Below, piece after piece: positions 11,352 through 19,582 of a DNA stretch of 64,000 nt (positions are counted from its first letter, which is position 1; the number at the start of each line of letters is the position of its first letter). The stretch comes from an uncultured Oscillospiraceae bacterium (lineage in GTDB: Bacteria; Bacillota; Clostridia; Oscillospirales; Oscillospiraceae): positions 1-64,000 of the forward strand of contig CAKTKC010000012.1 of the NCBI GenBank assembly GCA_934569225.1. The letters run 5' to 3'. The notes below the pieces were generated by a model that was not told where the DNA came from, made no database searches, and was given only the letters and a program-made list of their open reading frames with translations. Made by a program: the position numbers and the translations under genes.

Positions 11352-12569
11352 ATGAAATCCATCCGTGAAATTTACAAAACCGGTAAAGGTCCCTCATCCT
11401 CCCACACCATGGGGCCGGAACGCGCCGCGAACTATTTTAAAAGCGCCCACCCCCAGGCCGACGGCTTCCGTGTGATCCTCTACGGCTCTCTGAGCAAAAC
11501 CGGCGTAGGTCACGGCACCGACCGGGTGCTGCGGGAAGTCCTCTCCCCTGTCCCCACGGAGATCGTATTCTCCGACGAGACGCTCCCTGCCTCCGCCCAC
11601 CCCAACACCATGGATCTGATTGCTCTGAAAAACGGGGCGGAAACGGACAGGCTGCGGGTGGAATCCATCGGCGGCGGCGACATCCGCATCCCCGGCCAAA
11701 CGGATTCCGAGAGTGAAGAAGTCTACGTGGAGCATTCCTTCGCGGAGATCGCCGATTTCTGCAAGTGGCGCTACATCCAGACCCTCAGCGACTATGTGGA
11801 GCTGAACGAAGGACCGGAGATCTGGGCGTTCCTTCTGGACGTCTGGCAGACCATGAAGCAGTCCATTGACGAGGGTCTTTCCAAAACCGGCGTACTTCCC
11901 GGCGGTCTGAACGTCCAGCGCAAGGCAAAATACCTGTACGAGCAGCACCCCGATGACGAAAACCCGGCCATGAAGGAATTCCAGATGATTGCCGCCTACG
12001 CCTACGCCGTCGCCGAGCAGAACGCGGACAACGGCACCATCGTCACCGCTCCCACCTGCGGCGCCTGCGGCGTACTGCCCGCCGTCCTCAAATACGCCCA
12101 GGTGACCAAGGGCTTTACCGACGCGCAGATCTGCCGGGGGCTTGCCACCGCCGGCATCATCGGCAACCTGACCAAGACCAACGCCTCCATCTCCGGGGCG
12201 GAGTGCGGCTGTCAGGCGGAGATCGGCACCGCCTGCTCCATGGCCGCAGCGGCGCTGGCGGAGCTGTACCACCAGAATCTGGATCAGGTGGAGTACGCCG
12301 CGGAGGTCGCCATGGAGCACCATCTGGGTCTGACCTGCGACCCCATCTGCGGTCTGGTGCAGATTCCCTGCATCGAGCGCAACGCCGTCGCCGCGGTCCG
12401 CGCCATGAACGCCTGCAATTTGAGCTATTTTCTCACCGGTTCCCGGAACATCAGCTACGACATGGTGTGCCGCGCCATGCGGGAAACCGGCGTCAACCTG
12501 GATCACCGTTTCCGGGAAACCAGCGAGGGCGGCCTCGCCAAGCTGTACAACCGGCGAAAAAAGCAGTAA
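11352..12569 (+). CDS. sdaA: L-serine dehydratase, iron-sulfur type, single chain
   Basis: Converts L-serine to pyruvate and ammonia using a [4Fe-4S] cluster, not PLP. The beta-domain motif GPSSSHTMGPERAA lies at residues 14-27, and the alpha domain follows in the same 405-residue chain. Cluster and active-site cysteines are visible in TCGACGVLPAV, GAECGCQAEIGTACS and TCDPICGLVQIPC. Fusion of alpha and beta domains is the usual E. coli-like layout, whereas many Bacillota split them. The gene has its own promoter and ends in a terminator shared with the convergent feo operon. Function as a serine-fermenting enzyme fits the neighbouring glutamate dehydrogenase. Confidence 0.95.
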   Translation: MKSIREIYKTGKGPSSSHTMGPERAANYFKSAHPQADGFRVILYGSLSKTGVGHGTDRVLREVLSPVPTEIVFSDETLPASAHPNTMDLIALKNGAETDRLRVESIGGGDIRIPGQTDSESEEVYVEHSFAEIADFCKWRYIQTLSDYVELNEGPEIWAFLLDVWQTMKQSIDEGLSKTGVLPGGLNVQRKAKYLYEQHPDDENPAMKEFQMIAAYAYAVAEQNADNGTIVTAPTCGACGVLPAVLKYAQVTKGFTDAQICRGLATAGIIGNLTKTNASISGAECGCQAEIGTACSMAAAALAELYHQNLDQVEYAAEVAMEHHLGLTCDPICGLVQIPCIERNAVAAVRAMNACNLSYFLTGSRNISYDMVCRAMRETGVNLDHRFRETSEGGLAKLYNRRKKQ

Positions 12570-12581
12570 CACAGTAGGAAA

Positions 12582-12630
12582 ACCCGCTGTCATCCACCAA
12601 AATCGGATGACAGCGGGTCGTTTATTTTTT
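12582..12630. terminator. Bidirectional terminator between sdaA and the feo operon
   Basis: Perfect 14-bp stem (12582-12595 with 12605-12618) with a T-rich run to the right; an A-run to the left gives a short T-run for the minus-strand feo transcript. Confidence 0.88.
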
Positions 12631-12750
12631 GCAGCAGCCGCCGCATTGGGAGCAATCCCCGCAGCAGCCGTCCTTTTTCTTTCTGCGCAGCAGTAAGTAC
12701 ACGCAGTACCCGCCGATCAGGGCGAGCAGCAGATAATCCATCCAGCTCAT
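12622..12750 (-). CDS. FeoB-associated Cys-rich membrane peptide
   Basis: A 42-residue peptide: MSWMDYLLLALIGGYCVYLL forms one membrane helix, then a basic RRKKK patch, then a cytoplasmic-like tail with six cysteines (CC, C, C, CC) between residues 29 and 40. This is the signature of the small 'FeoB-associated Cys-rich' proteins found after feoB in many anaerobes. Its ATG overlaps the feoB stop as ATGA, so translation is coupled to FeoB. A role in iron handling at the FeoB pore is inferred from context. Upstream in-frame methionines lie inside feoB and are not used. Confidence 0.85.
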   Translation of the reverse strand: MSWMDYLLLALIGGYCVYLLLRRKKKDGCCGDCSQCGGCCKK

Positions 12751-14750
12751 GTCAGCAGCAGCCCCACATGGTAGACCACAAATGCCGCCAGCCATGCGAC
12801 CATACACTGCGCAAACACGATCCCCACCGTCTTCCAGCCGGATTTCAGCTCCGTCTTGATGGTGGAAACCGCCGCCACACAGGGGGTGTACAGCAGGCAG
12901 AAGGCAAGAAAGCTCGCCGCCGACGCCGTGGTAAACAAGGAATGGAGTGCACTGCCAAGCTGCTCCGTGCTGACGCCCAGGATCACGCCGAAGGTGCTGA
13001 CCACCGCTTCCTTTGCGGTAAAGCCGGACACCAGCGCCGTCACCATCCGCCAGTCGCCGAAGCCCAGCGGCGCAAAGACGGGCGACACCAGCCGCCCCAG
13101 CGCGGCGAGAATGCTGCTTGCGCTGTTTTCCACCACATTCAGCCGGGTATCAAAGGTCTGCATGAACCAGATGATGACCGTGGCCATAAAGATCACCGTA
13201 AACGCCCGGGTCAGGAAGTCCTTCGCCTTCTCCCACATCAGCAGAACCACGGATTTTGCCGAGGGGAAGCGGTAATTGGGCAGCTCCATCACAAAGGGAA
13301 CGGGATTGCCCTTGAATGCGGTATTTTTCAGAACCAGCGCCGCCAGAATGCCCACCAGAATGCCGCCGAAGTACAGCGCCAGCATCACGATCAGCTCATG
13401 TCCCGGGAAAAATGCGGCGGCGAACAGGGTGTAAATGGGGATTTTCGCCGAGCAGCTCATGAAGGGGGTCAGCAGAATGGTCATTTTCCGATCCCGGTTG
13501 GAGGAAAGGGTTCTCGTCGCCATGATGGCGGGGACGGAGCAGCCGAAGCCCACCAGCATGGGCACAAAGCTTCTGCCGGAAAGACCGATCTTCCGCAGCG
13601 GCTTGTCCATGACAAAGGCCACCCGGGCCATATAGCCGCTGTCCTCCAGAATAGACAGGAAGAAAAACAGCGTCACGATCAGCGGCAGAAAGCTTACCAC
13701 GCTGCCCACGCCGGCAAAAATGCCGTCAATAACCAGACTATGTACCACGGGGTTGATGCCGTAAACTGTCAGCGCCCGGTCGGCCAGCAGGGTCAGGCCG
13801 TCAATGGCATAGGACATAACGTCGGACAAAAACGCGCCCACCACGTTGAAGGTCAGGAAGAACACCAGTCCCATGATCGCGATAAACAGCGGGATGGCGA
13901 AGATCCGGTGGGTCAGCACCTTGTCGATCTGCATACTGCGCCGGTGTTCCCTGCTTTCCTTCGCCTTCACCACGCACTGATCGCAGACCTTTTCGATGAA
14001 ATTGTAGCGCATGTCCGCCAGCGCGGCGTTCCTGTCCAACCCGGTCTCATGCTCCATCTCAATGACGGTGTGCTCGATCAGTTCTTTTTCGTTCTGACTC
14101 AGCTCCAGCGCGTCGAAAAAGTCCTGCTCGCCCTCGATGAGCTTCATGGCGCAGAAGCGGCGGGCGATGTTGATGCGCTGGGCATGATCCTCAATAATGT
14201 GGCACACCGCATGGATGCACCGGTGCACCGGCCCCTCGGGGCAGAAATCCTGTACCTTGGGCGTCACCCGGCGGGAGGCGGTGTCAAGAAGCGTATCCAC
14301 CAGCTCGGTGATGCCCTGATTTTTCGCCGCGGAAATGGGAACCACCGGAACGCCGATGGCCTCCGACATCTTCTGCACATCCACACTGCCGCCGTTGCCC
14401 ACCAGCTCGTCCATCATGTTCAGGGCGATCACCGTGGGCACCTGAAGGGTCAGAAGCTGAAGCGTCAGATAGAGATTCCGTTCCATGTTGGTAGCGTCCA
14501 CAATGTTGATAATGGCGTCCGGCTTGGATTTGAGGATGAAATCCCTGGTAACGATCTCCTCCTGGGTATAGGGACGGATGGAGTAAATACCAGGCAAGTC
14601 CACCACCTGGTGATTGGTTCCCTTGATCACACCCGCCTTCTGGTCTACCGTAACGCCGGGGAAATTGCCCACATGCTGATTGGAGCCGGTAAGGGCGTTG
14701 AACAGGGTGGTTTTGCCGCAGTTCTGGTTTCCCGCCAGAGCGAAAATCAT
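12747..14750 (-). CDS. feoB: Ferrous iron transporter FeoB
   Basis: Inner-membrane Fe(II) importer of 667 residues. The N-terminal G domain has GNQNCGKTT (G1), the GNFPGVTVDQ switch region, DLPG (G3) and NMMD (G4). The C-terminal part has paired Gate domains with the conserved cysteine segments GFGCSVPAIMATR and SCSAKIPIY. ATGA overlap with feoA upstream and with the Cys-rich peptide downstream gives a tightly coupled trio. Short by a few tens of residues compared with E. coli FeoB because the C-terminal tail is lacking; the separate Cys-rich peptide may replace that tail. Confidence 0.97.
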   Translation of the reverse strand: MIFALAGNQNCGKTTLFNALTGSNQHVGNFPGVTVDQKAGVIKGTNHQVVDLPGIYSIRPYTQEEIVTRDFILKSKPDAIINIVDATNMERNLYLTLQLLTLQVPTVIALNMMDELVGNGGSVDVQKMSEAIGVPVVPISAAKNQGITELVDTLLDTASRRVTPKVQDFCPEGPVHRCIHAVCHIIEDHAQRINIARRFCAMKLIEGEQDFFDALELSQNEKELIEHTVIEMEHETGLDRNAALADMRYNFIEKVCDQCVVKAKESREHRRSMQIDKVLTHRIFAIPLFIAIMGLVFFLTFNVVGAFLSDVMSYAIDGLTLLADRALTVYGINPVVHSLVIDGIFAGVGSVVSFLPLIVTLFFFLSILEDSGYMARVAFVMDKPLRKIGLSGRSFVPMLVGFGCSVPAIMATRTLSSNRDRKMTILLTPFMSCSAKIPIYTLFAAAFFPGHELIVMLALYFGGILVGILAALVLKNTAFKGNPVPFVMELPNYRFPSAKSVVLLMWEKAKDFLTRAFTVIFMATVIIWFMQTFDTRLNVVENSASSILAALGRLVSPVFAPLGFGDWRMVTALVSGFTAKEAVVSTFGVILGVSTEQLGSALHSLFTTASAASFLAFCLLYTPCVAAVSTIKTELKSGWKTVGIVFAQCMVAWLAAFVVYHVGLLLT

Positions 14751-14977
14751 ACCGTTCCCTCCTTCAGCGCGATTTTCCGGGCATCCTCCCGGCGGATGGT
14801 CAGCTCATAGCCCCGCACCTGAATCTGAATCGGGTCGCCCATAGGCGCGATTTTTTGCAGGGTTACCTTTGTTCCGGGAATCAGCCCCATATCCAGAAAC
14901 CGCAGGCGCAGCGGCCCCTCGCCGCCCACCTGAGAAATCACGCCGGACTGTCCGATATTCAAGTCGTCAATGGTCAT
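14747..14977 (-). CDS. feoA: FeoA, SH3-like iron transport accessory protein
   Basis: A small cytoplasmic SH3-fold protein of 76 residues that supports FeoB. The middle carries the family motif RLRFLDMGLIPGTKV, and the end YELTIRREDARKIAL. I prefer ATG 14977, which follows a GGGGGTAT ribosome site. A TTG at 15010 would add 11 residues but has no ribosome site. The stop overlaps the feoB start (ATGA). Confidence 0.92.
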   Translation of the reverse strand: MTIDDLNIGQSGVISQVGGEGPLRLRFLDMGLIPGTKVTLQKIAPMGDPIQIQVRGYELTIRREDARKIALKEGTV

Positions 14978-15027
14978 TTTTCTATACCCCCAGGCAATCA
15001 GTTTGCGCAAGTTTTTTCGTCCGCTTT

Positions 15028-15056
15028 ATCATATACTATTTTCCCTTGATTTGCAA
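15028..15056 (-). promoter_or_regulatory. Promoter of the feo operon
   Basis: Minus strand: TTGCAA (15051-15056), 17-base spacer, TATGAT (15028-15033). I see no clear Fur box. Confidence 0.7.
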
Positions 15057-15180
15057 TATTCCCGATACTGTCTTTCCGCAAAAAACGTCCGCAGAAAACA
15101 GTATTGCCCATCCGCGAAGCTGTTTTCGCCAGCGGTATGCGGCTGGCTGTATGTGCAGGTCACGGAATGGCTCCATAATC

Positions 15181-15217
15181 AATGCTGGAGCCAGGCTCAT
15201 CGCCTGACTCCAGCATT
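15181..15217. repeat. Palindromic element, copy 1 (16-5-16)
   Basis: Two 16-base arms (15181-15196 and 15202-15217), one mismatch, five-base loop TCATC. It stands 54 bases beyond the stop of the solute-binding lipoprotein pseudogene. A second copy with different arm bases that preserve pairing lies at 31904-31940. Both copies share the flank TTATnATrGAGCCA on the minus strand. It may act as a terminator, but there is no T-run, and the shared flank indicates a dispersed element. Confidence 0.8.
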
Positions 15218-15270
15218 CATTGCAGACCTCTCTTTTGCGGTCGAGCCGCGCTATGCCAGACGCCAGGGAA

Positions 15271-16728
15271 TCATTCATCGAAATCCATGGAAGCCCGAAG
15301 CCAGTCGTTGATCTGGCGCTGAAGCTCCTGGCGGAGCAGATCCAGACCTGCCTCGGACAGCTCCTGATTCATCTTGGGGATGTAGATATCCGGGTCTACT
15401 GTGCCTGTGATAAGGGCGGAATAGTATTTTTCATAAATTCCGGAAACCTCTTCAAACACATCCGCGTATGCCGTGTAATCGGCCATAAAGCCCAGAAGGG
15501 CAGACTCCTGGGCAGCATCGTTGAATGCCTCGAAAACCTCCCAGCGGTTCAGGCTCTCCCCCTCCCGGGTCTTCATGATAAACCAATTTCCCTGGGTATA
15601 GCTGACGCCCTGATAGCCGTCGGAAATGCTGTGAACCTGCCCCGTCTCCGTCAGGGTGTAGTGTACGTCCTCAATACCATAGTTGAGCAGATTCCGGATC
15701 TCCGGATCCGTATTCAGAACATTCAGGAACTGCACCGCCTCCCTCGGGTGCTTGCTGCGGGCGCTCACCGCCATGACGGCGCCTCGTGTGGAGGCCGTGG
15801 TCGCCACGCTTTTGGCAGCCTGAACCGCGATCACGTCATAGCCGAAGGCCTCGCTCAGGCTCACGTCTGTGTCCGGTCCGCCGCTGGCGATCCGAAGAAA
15901 AACCTTCTCGTCCCGGAACTGGGAGAAAGAGGATCGGATGCTGGCATCGGGATTGATGAGCCCCAGCTGATAGTAACGGCGCATCGTCCGCAGAAGAGAC
16001 AACACGTCATTGCTTTCAAAGCCGTTTATGACCTGGCACGTGGGATCCTCCGAGGAAACCACCAGCGGCAGCGTCTCCGTGATGTACTCATAGCCCAGAG
16101 TTGACATAACATCGTAGCGGGAGGAGTCCAGGAACAGGGGCACATATTCCGGCTCATTTCTGGCAATCATGGTCAGCAGCGGAAACAGGGCGTGGAACGT
16201 CTGGTACTTGGAAACGTCAATGCTGTATTTTTCCACCAGTTCCCGGTTGAAGGCAAATTGCAGGGGCACGGCCAGCTCCTTATTGGTCGGGACGCCCAGG
16301 ATCTTTCCGTCCACCTGAACGCCCTTCCAGAATTTCTCGTTGATTGCCTCGTACATCGCCGCCCCCTCCGCTTGCAGGTAGGGCGTCAGATCCAGCCACG
16401 CGCCGCTCTGGGCGCCGGTCTGATAGTTATCCGTCCACGTGAAGGCAATGTCAAACGGCTGGTTGGTGTTGATCAGTGTGGAAAGGAATTTTTCATATTC
16501 ATTCCAGCTGACCTTCTGATAGTTTACCTGGAAGCCGTACTGCTTCAGAAGAATCCGGTTCAGTGCCTCGTTGACCTAGGCAAGATCCCGATCCGGTTCG
16601 CCGATGGTATAGTAATTCAGCGTCACCACATCCGCCGGGGCGGGGCTGCCGCCGTCGCCCTGGGAACAGCCCGCGCAGCAGATGAGCAGGCACAAAGCCG
16701 CTGCTGCCGACAAAATCCGCCGCATCAT
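15271..16728 (-). pseudogene. Extracellular solute-binding lipoprotein (sugar ABC transporter), in-frame amber
   Basis: Reads in a single frame as a sugar-binding lipoprotein of 485 codons. The signal peptide MMRRILSAAAALCLLICCAGC carries a lipobox-like CAGC near residue 22, followed by a GDGGSPAPADV linker. Codon 51 is TAG (16576-16578, minus strand). The frame then continues without interruption: VNEALNRILLKQYGFQV, AFTWTDNYQTGAQSGAWLD, and on to the ...IYIPKMNQEL end. The C-terminal half resembles the DUF3502-containing LipO-type binding proteins. A single nonsense change explains the break. The start overlaps the stop of the response-regulator remnant, as in an operon. No permeases are nearby. 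An alternative is stop-codon readthrough, or a re-start at ATG 16356. Confidence 0.8.
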
Positions 16729-17118
16729 ACCATGAGCGCGTCCAGCGTGTCCATTTCCTCCAGCGCCTCCGGCTCGTCCATTCCCCGGCTCCGGCGGAGA
16801 TCCTCGGGAGAGATGCCGAACAGCCGCTTGAAATGCACATAGAAAATGTTCTGCTGGGTGTACCCGACGCTGGAAATGATAAACGTTATCTTCTCCCGTG
16901 TGTTCTCCACCAGATACCTGGCCTTTTGCAAACGGTAGACCATCAGATATTCCGAAAACTTCAGTCCTGTGTCGTTGAGGAAGATGCGGCCGATATACTT
17001 GCTGCTCATAGGAATCCGCGGTCAGCACCGAGGTGATGCCGTACTTCTTCCAGTCAATGAGATAGCGCAGATTTTCCCGGATGTTTTTTTCGTCATCCAC
17101 GATCAAGAGCCTGTACAT
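16725..17118 (-). pseudogene. Response regulator (YesN/AraC type) with large internal deletion
   Basis: The first ~37 codons are a normal receiver-domain start (MYRLLIVDDEKNIREN, with the acidic DDE). The sequence then jumps, out of frame, at about 17007-17012 to the end of an AraC-type DNA-binding domain (SSKYIGRIFLNDTGLKFSEYL ... HFKRLFGISPEDLRRSRG). A full protein would have about 500 residues; only ~130 codons remain, and 394 bases is not a multiple of three. The phosphorylatable Asp and most of the receiver and linker are gone. The start overlaps the end of the intact histidine kinase gene by 26 bases, and the end overlaps the lipoprotein start. A 94-residue HTH fragment could still be made from ATG 17009. 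Confidence 0.85.
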
Positions 17119-18844
17119 CCTTTTCTCCGTCCTCATCCCTGATCTGAACCCGGATCCGGACGCCGGTCGGCTGGTTGTTCCGGATCTCCATGGAAACCCG
17201 CTCCCCGTAGTACAGGGACAGGCGCAGATACACATTTTTCAGTCCGATACCCTTGTCCTGGGTCTGCGCGTATTTCCGGATCTGCGAGGGCGTCAGCTCT
17301 TGGTTCAGCTCATCCAGCTTCTCCGCCGCAATGGAGCCGAGATTGTCAAAGAATTCAATGTCGGCGCCCGACTCCCGCCGCCGGGTCTGGATTACCACGA
17401 CCTTGATCTTCTCATCGTCCCGGAAATTGTGCTTGAAGAAATTTTCCAGGATGGGCTGCATCCAGATTTTGGGGGTGGGCATATCGCTTAGCGCCGGATC
17501 CAGATCCATATGGTAGAGCACCTGCTCTCCATAGAGGAAGCCCATCAGATCCAGATACTGGGCGGTGATGTCCAACTCCCGTCCCATGGGAATGATCGCC
17601 TCTGTCTTTACGATATTCCGGTACAGCTGTCCAAGACTGGCCGCCGCCTCCGCAGCGTGGGGCGCCCCCTCCCGCATGGCGCGCAGCCGGATCATTTCCA
17701 GCGTGTTATACAGGAAGTGGGGATTCAGCTGGGCGCTGAGCATGTTCATTTCCGTTCTCTGCTGGCTGATGGTCAGCTCGTATTTCTGCCGGATCAGCAG
17801 CTCCAGATGCCGGTACAGGGAGTTGAGGTTCGAGGCGATCTGTCCGAACTCGTCGTCCCGTCCCTCCACATCCAGCGGGGCAAAATTGCTTTCCTGCACG
17901 CTGTCCATGCTGTCAAGCATTTTCTGAAGGAAACGGGTGTCCTTCGTAAACTGACGTCCGTACAGGTAGGTGATGCAGGCAAACGCTCCAACCACGCAGA
18001 AAATCATCAGAATGACCACCTGCAGCGATGGGAACAGATAGGGCCCTCTCGGCGCGACAACCGCCAGGGTATAGTCCTTATCCTGCGGGGACTGGCTCCA
18101 GAAAAAGCGGGACTGCCCCAGCAGCCGGGTCGAGCCGTTTCCGGGGGCGGCGGCAAGCAGTCCCTGCCAGGTTCCCTCCGGCAGCTCCGGGAGTCCGGAG
18201 CAGAATTCCCTGCCGCCTGCGTAATAGCAGACCGCGCTGTCGTTCCCGCCATGAAATATCTCCTCGACGAAGCCGGTCAGATCGATCAGGAACGTGACCG
18301 TTCCGCTTTCCTGCCCCCGCAGGGTCACGTCACGGGTATAGCTCAGCATCCCGGCAGACAGGCCGTCCGCCGCCTCCGCCGAAAGAATGTGGTAGCGGGA
18401 ATATCCGTTGGCGCTGAATTCCGCCGCCGTAACGGTCGTTCCGGTGTCGTGGAGAACATAGCGGATGCAGCAGCCGGTTTCCGCCACAAGGGAGCTGAGG
18501 GCATCCAAATAGGTTTCCGCATCCGGCTCGCCGCTGTTCAGACGGCTGCACATGTATTCCTCCGGCGAAGCGCCGAAAAATCCGGAAAAATCCGTTTCCA
18601 GGGAGCGGGAGGCATAGATCCGGAAGAACAGGCGGTCGATCCTGCTCAGCACATTCTGCCGCTTCGTCTCCAGCATGGAATAATCGGAATCGGCCTCCGA
18701 AACAAACTGCGCCAGACCCATGGCGCGGGCATTGAACAGCATCGCGCCGGAGACGCTTCCGATCAGCAGCAGCATGATGACACAGTAGGTGTAAAATGTC
18801 CGCCGGTAGATCCGGAATTTCAAAAAAGCAAAGGGATTGCGCAT
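17093..18844 (-). CDS. Sensor histidine kinase, YesM family
   Basis: A membrane histidine kinase of 583 residues. A first membrane helix (about residues 17-36), an extracellular sensor of ~250 residues, a second helix (~285-310), then a HAMP-like linker. The kinase core has the His motif QLNPHFLYNTLE (phospho-His near residue 373) and an ATPase domain with QPILENFFKHNF and DKGIGLKNVYLRL. All expected motifs are present, so it reads intact although its partner regulator is destroyed. This family senses extracellular sugars and controls ABC sugar transporters. RBS and start at 18844 are plausible. Confidence 0.88.
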   Translation of the reverse strand: MRNPFAFLKFRIYRRTFYTYCVIMLLLIGSVSGAMLFNARAMGLAQFVSEADSDYSMLETKRQNVLSRIDRLFFRIYASRSLETDFSGFFGASPEEYMCSRLNSGEPDAETYLDALSSLVAETGCCIRYVLHDTGTTVTAAEFSANGYSRYHILSAEAADGLSAGMLSYTRDVTLRGQESGTVTFLIDLTGFVEEIFHGGNDSAVCYYAGGREFCSGLPELPEGTWQGLLAAAPGNGSTRLLGQSRFFWSQSPQDKDYTLAVVAPRGPYLFPSLQVVILMIFCVVGAFACITYLYGRQFTKDTRFLQKMLDSMDSVQESNFAPLDVEGRDDEFGQIASNLNSLYRHLELLIRQKYELTISQQRTEMNMLSAQLNPHFLYNTLEMIRLRAMREGAPHAAEAAASLGQLYRNIVKTEAIIPMGRELDITAQYLDLMGFLYGEQVLYHMDLDPALSDMPTPKIWMQPILENFFKHNFRDDEKIKVVVIQTRRRESGADIEFFDNLGSIAAEKLDELNQELTPSQIRKYAQTQDKGIGLKNVYLRLSLYYGERVSMEIRNNQPTGVRIRVQIRDEDGEKDVQALDRG

Positions 18845-18883
18845 GGCGCGTCCGCCTCCTTCCGTGCGCCGCAGCAGATCGTT

Positions 18884-19540
18884 TTACTGAAACAGCTGGA
18901 AGTTCGGCCCTTCAGGCCGCTCCATCTGGCGAAAAACCGGAATCAGCAGGGACGCGGACAGGAAGCCTGCGAACCCGAAGCCCAGCACAAGCCAGTAAAC
19001 CAGCGTGGAGAAAAACACCTGCATGGAAACGAACGCAATCAGCGCCGGCAGAAGTGCCAGCGCCGCAAGGCACAGGGTTCTGGGCAGCTTGACGACTGCC
19101 AGGATCGCGCCGTTGGTCAGGTGCTGCCTGACCGTATTGTCGTAGCGGGCCAGAAGCTGGAAATACCAGCAGCCCACGGACAGGATCCATACGCTCAATG
19201 CTCCGATCATCCACTTGCACACCAGAAGCGCGTTTCCCGTCAGATAGCTGACCGCCAGCAGCAGATTTCCGCCCATTCCGGCAAGAAACACCAGCAGGAT
19301 CAGCCACCCGATGGTGGCCTGCCGGAAATTGTCCCTGAATGCCTGAAAAAAGGGCTTTACCACGCCTGTGTCCTCTCCGAAGGCGATATTCTGCATGACC
19401 CGGTTCAGTGCGGTCAGCGCCGCACCGCCGGTCACGATCGGAAGGCTGCACACGAGGAACAGCACGTTGGCGATCATCATCTCTCCCACACGGGAAAGGA
19501 ACTGCATAACAGGATTTTCCAAAGAAAACAGGTTTTTCAT
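18884..19540 (-). CDS. DUF624 (YesL-like) membrane protein
   Basis: An integral membrane protein of 218 residues with five to six hydrophobic segments. The family features are present: an early FLVCSLPIVTGGAALTALN segment and a later WYFQLLARYDNTVRQHL. DUF624 proteins normally sit in sugar ABC-transporter/two-component operons, as here (39 bases before the kinase gene). Its biochemical role is unknown. It reads intact in a locus that is otherwise partly degraded. Confidence 0.85.
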   Translation of the reverse strand: MKNLFSLENPVMQFLSRVGEMMIANVLFLVCSLPIVTGGAALTALNRVMQNIAFGEDTGVVKPFFQAFRDNFRQATIGWLILLVFLAGMGGNLLLAVSYLTGNALLVCKWMIGALSVWILSVGCWYFQLLARYDNTVRQHLTNGAILAVVKLPRTLCLAALALLPALIAFVSMQVFFSTLVYWLVLGFGFAGFLSASLLIPVFRQMERPEGPNFQLFQ

Positions 19541-19582
19541 GACACACTCCTGATGAGAAATCAGAGTCCCATTGCCGCTTTT

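Noticed and set aside
12768..14810. Open frame of 680 codons on the strand opposite feoA/feoB
   Set aside because: It is an antisense shadow caused by GC-rich third positions. FeoB on the minus strand has every family motif, and the shadow is His/Gln/Gly-rich without any recognisable domain.
14860..15060. Fur box in the feo promoter
   Set aside because: Nothing resembling GATAATGATAATCATTATC; iron control may be through another regulator.
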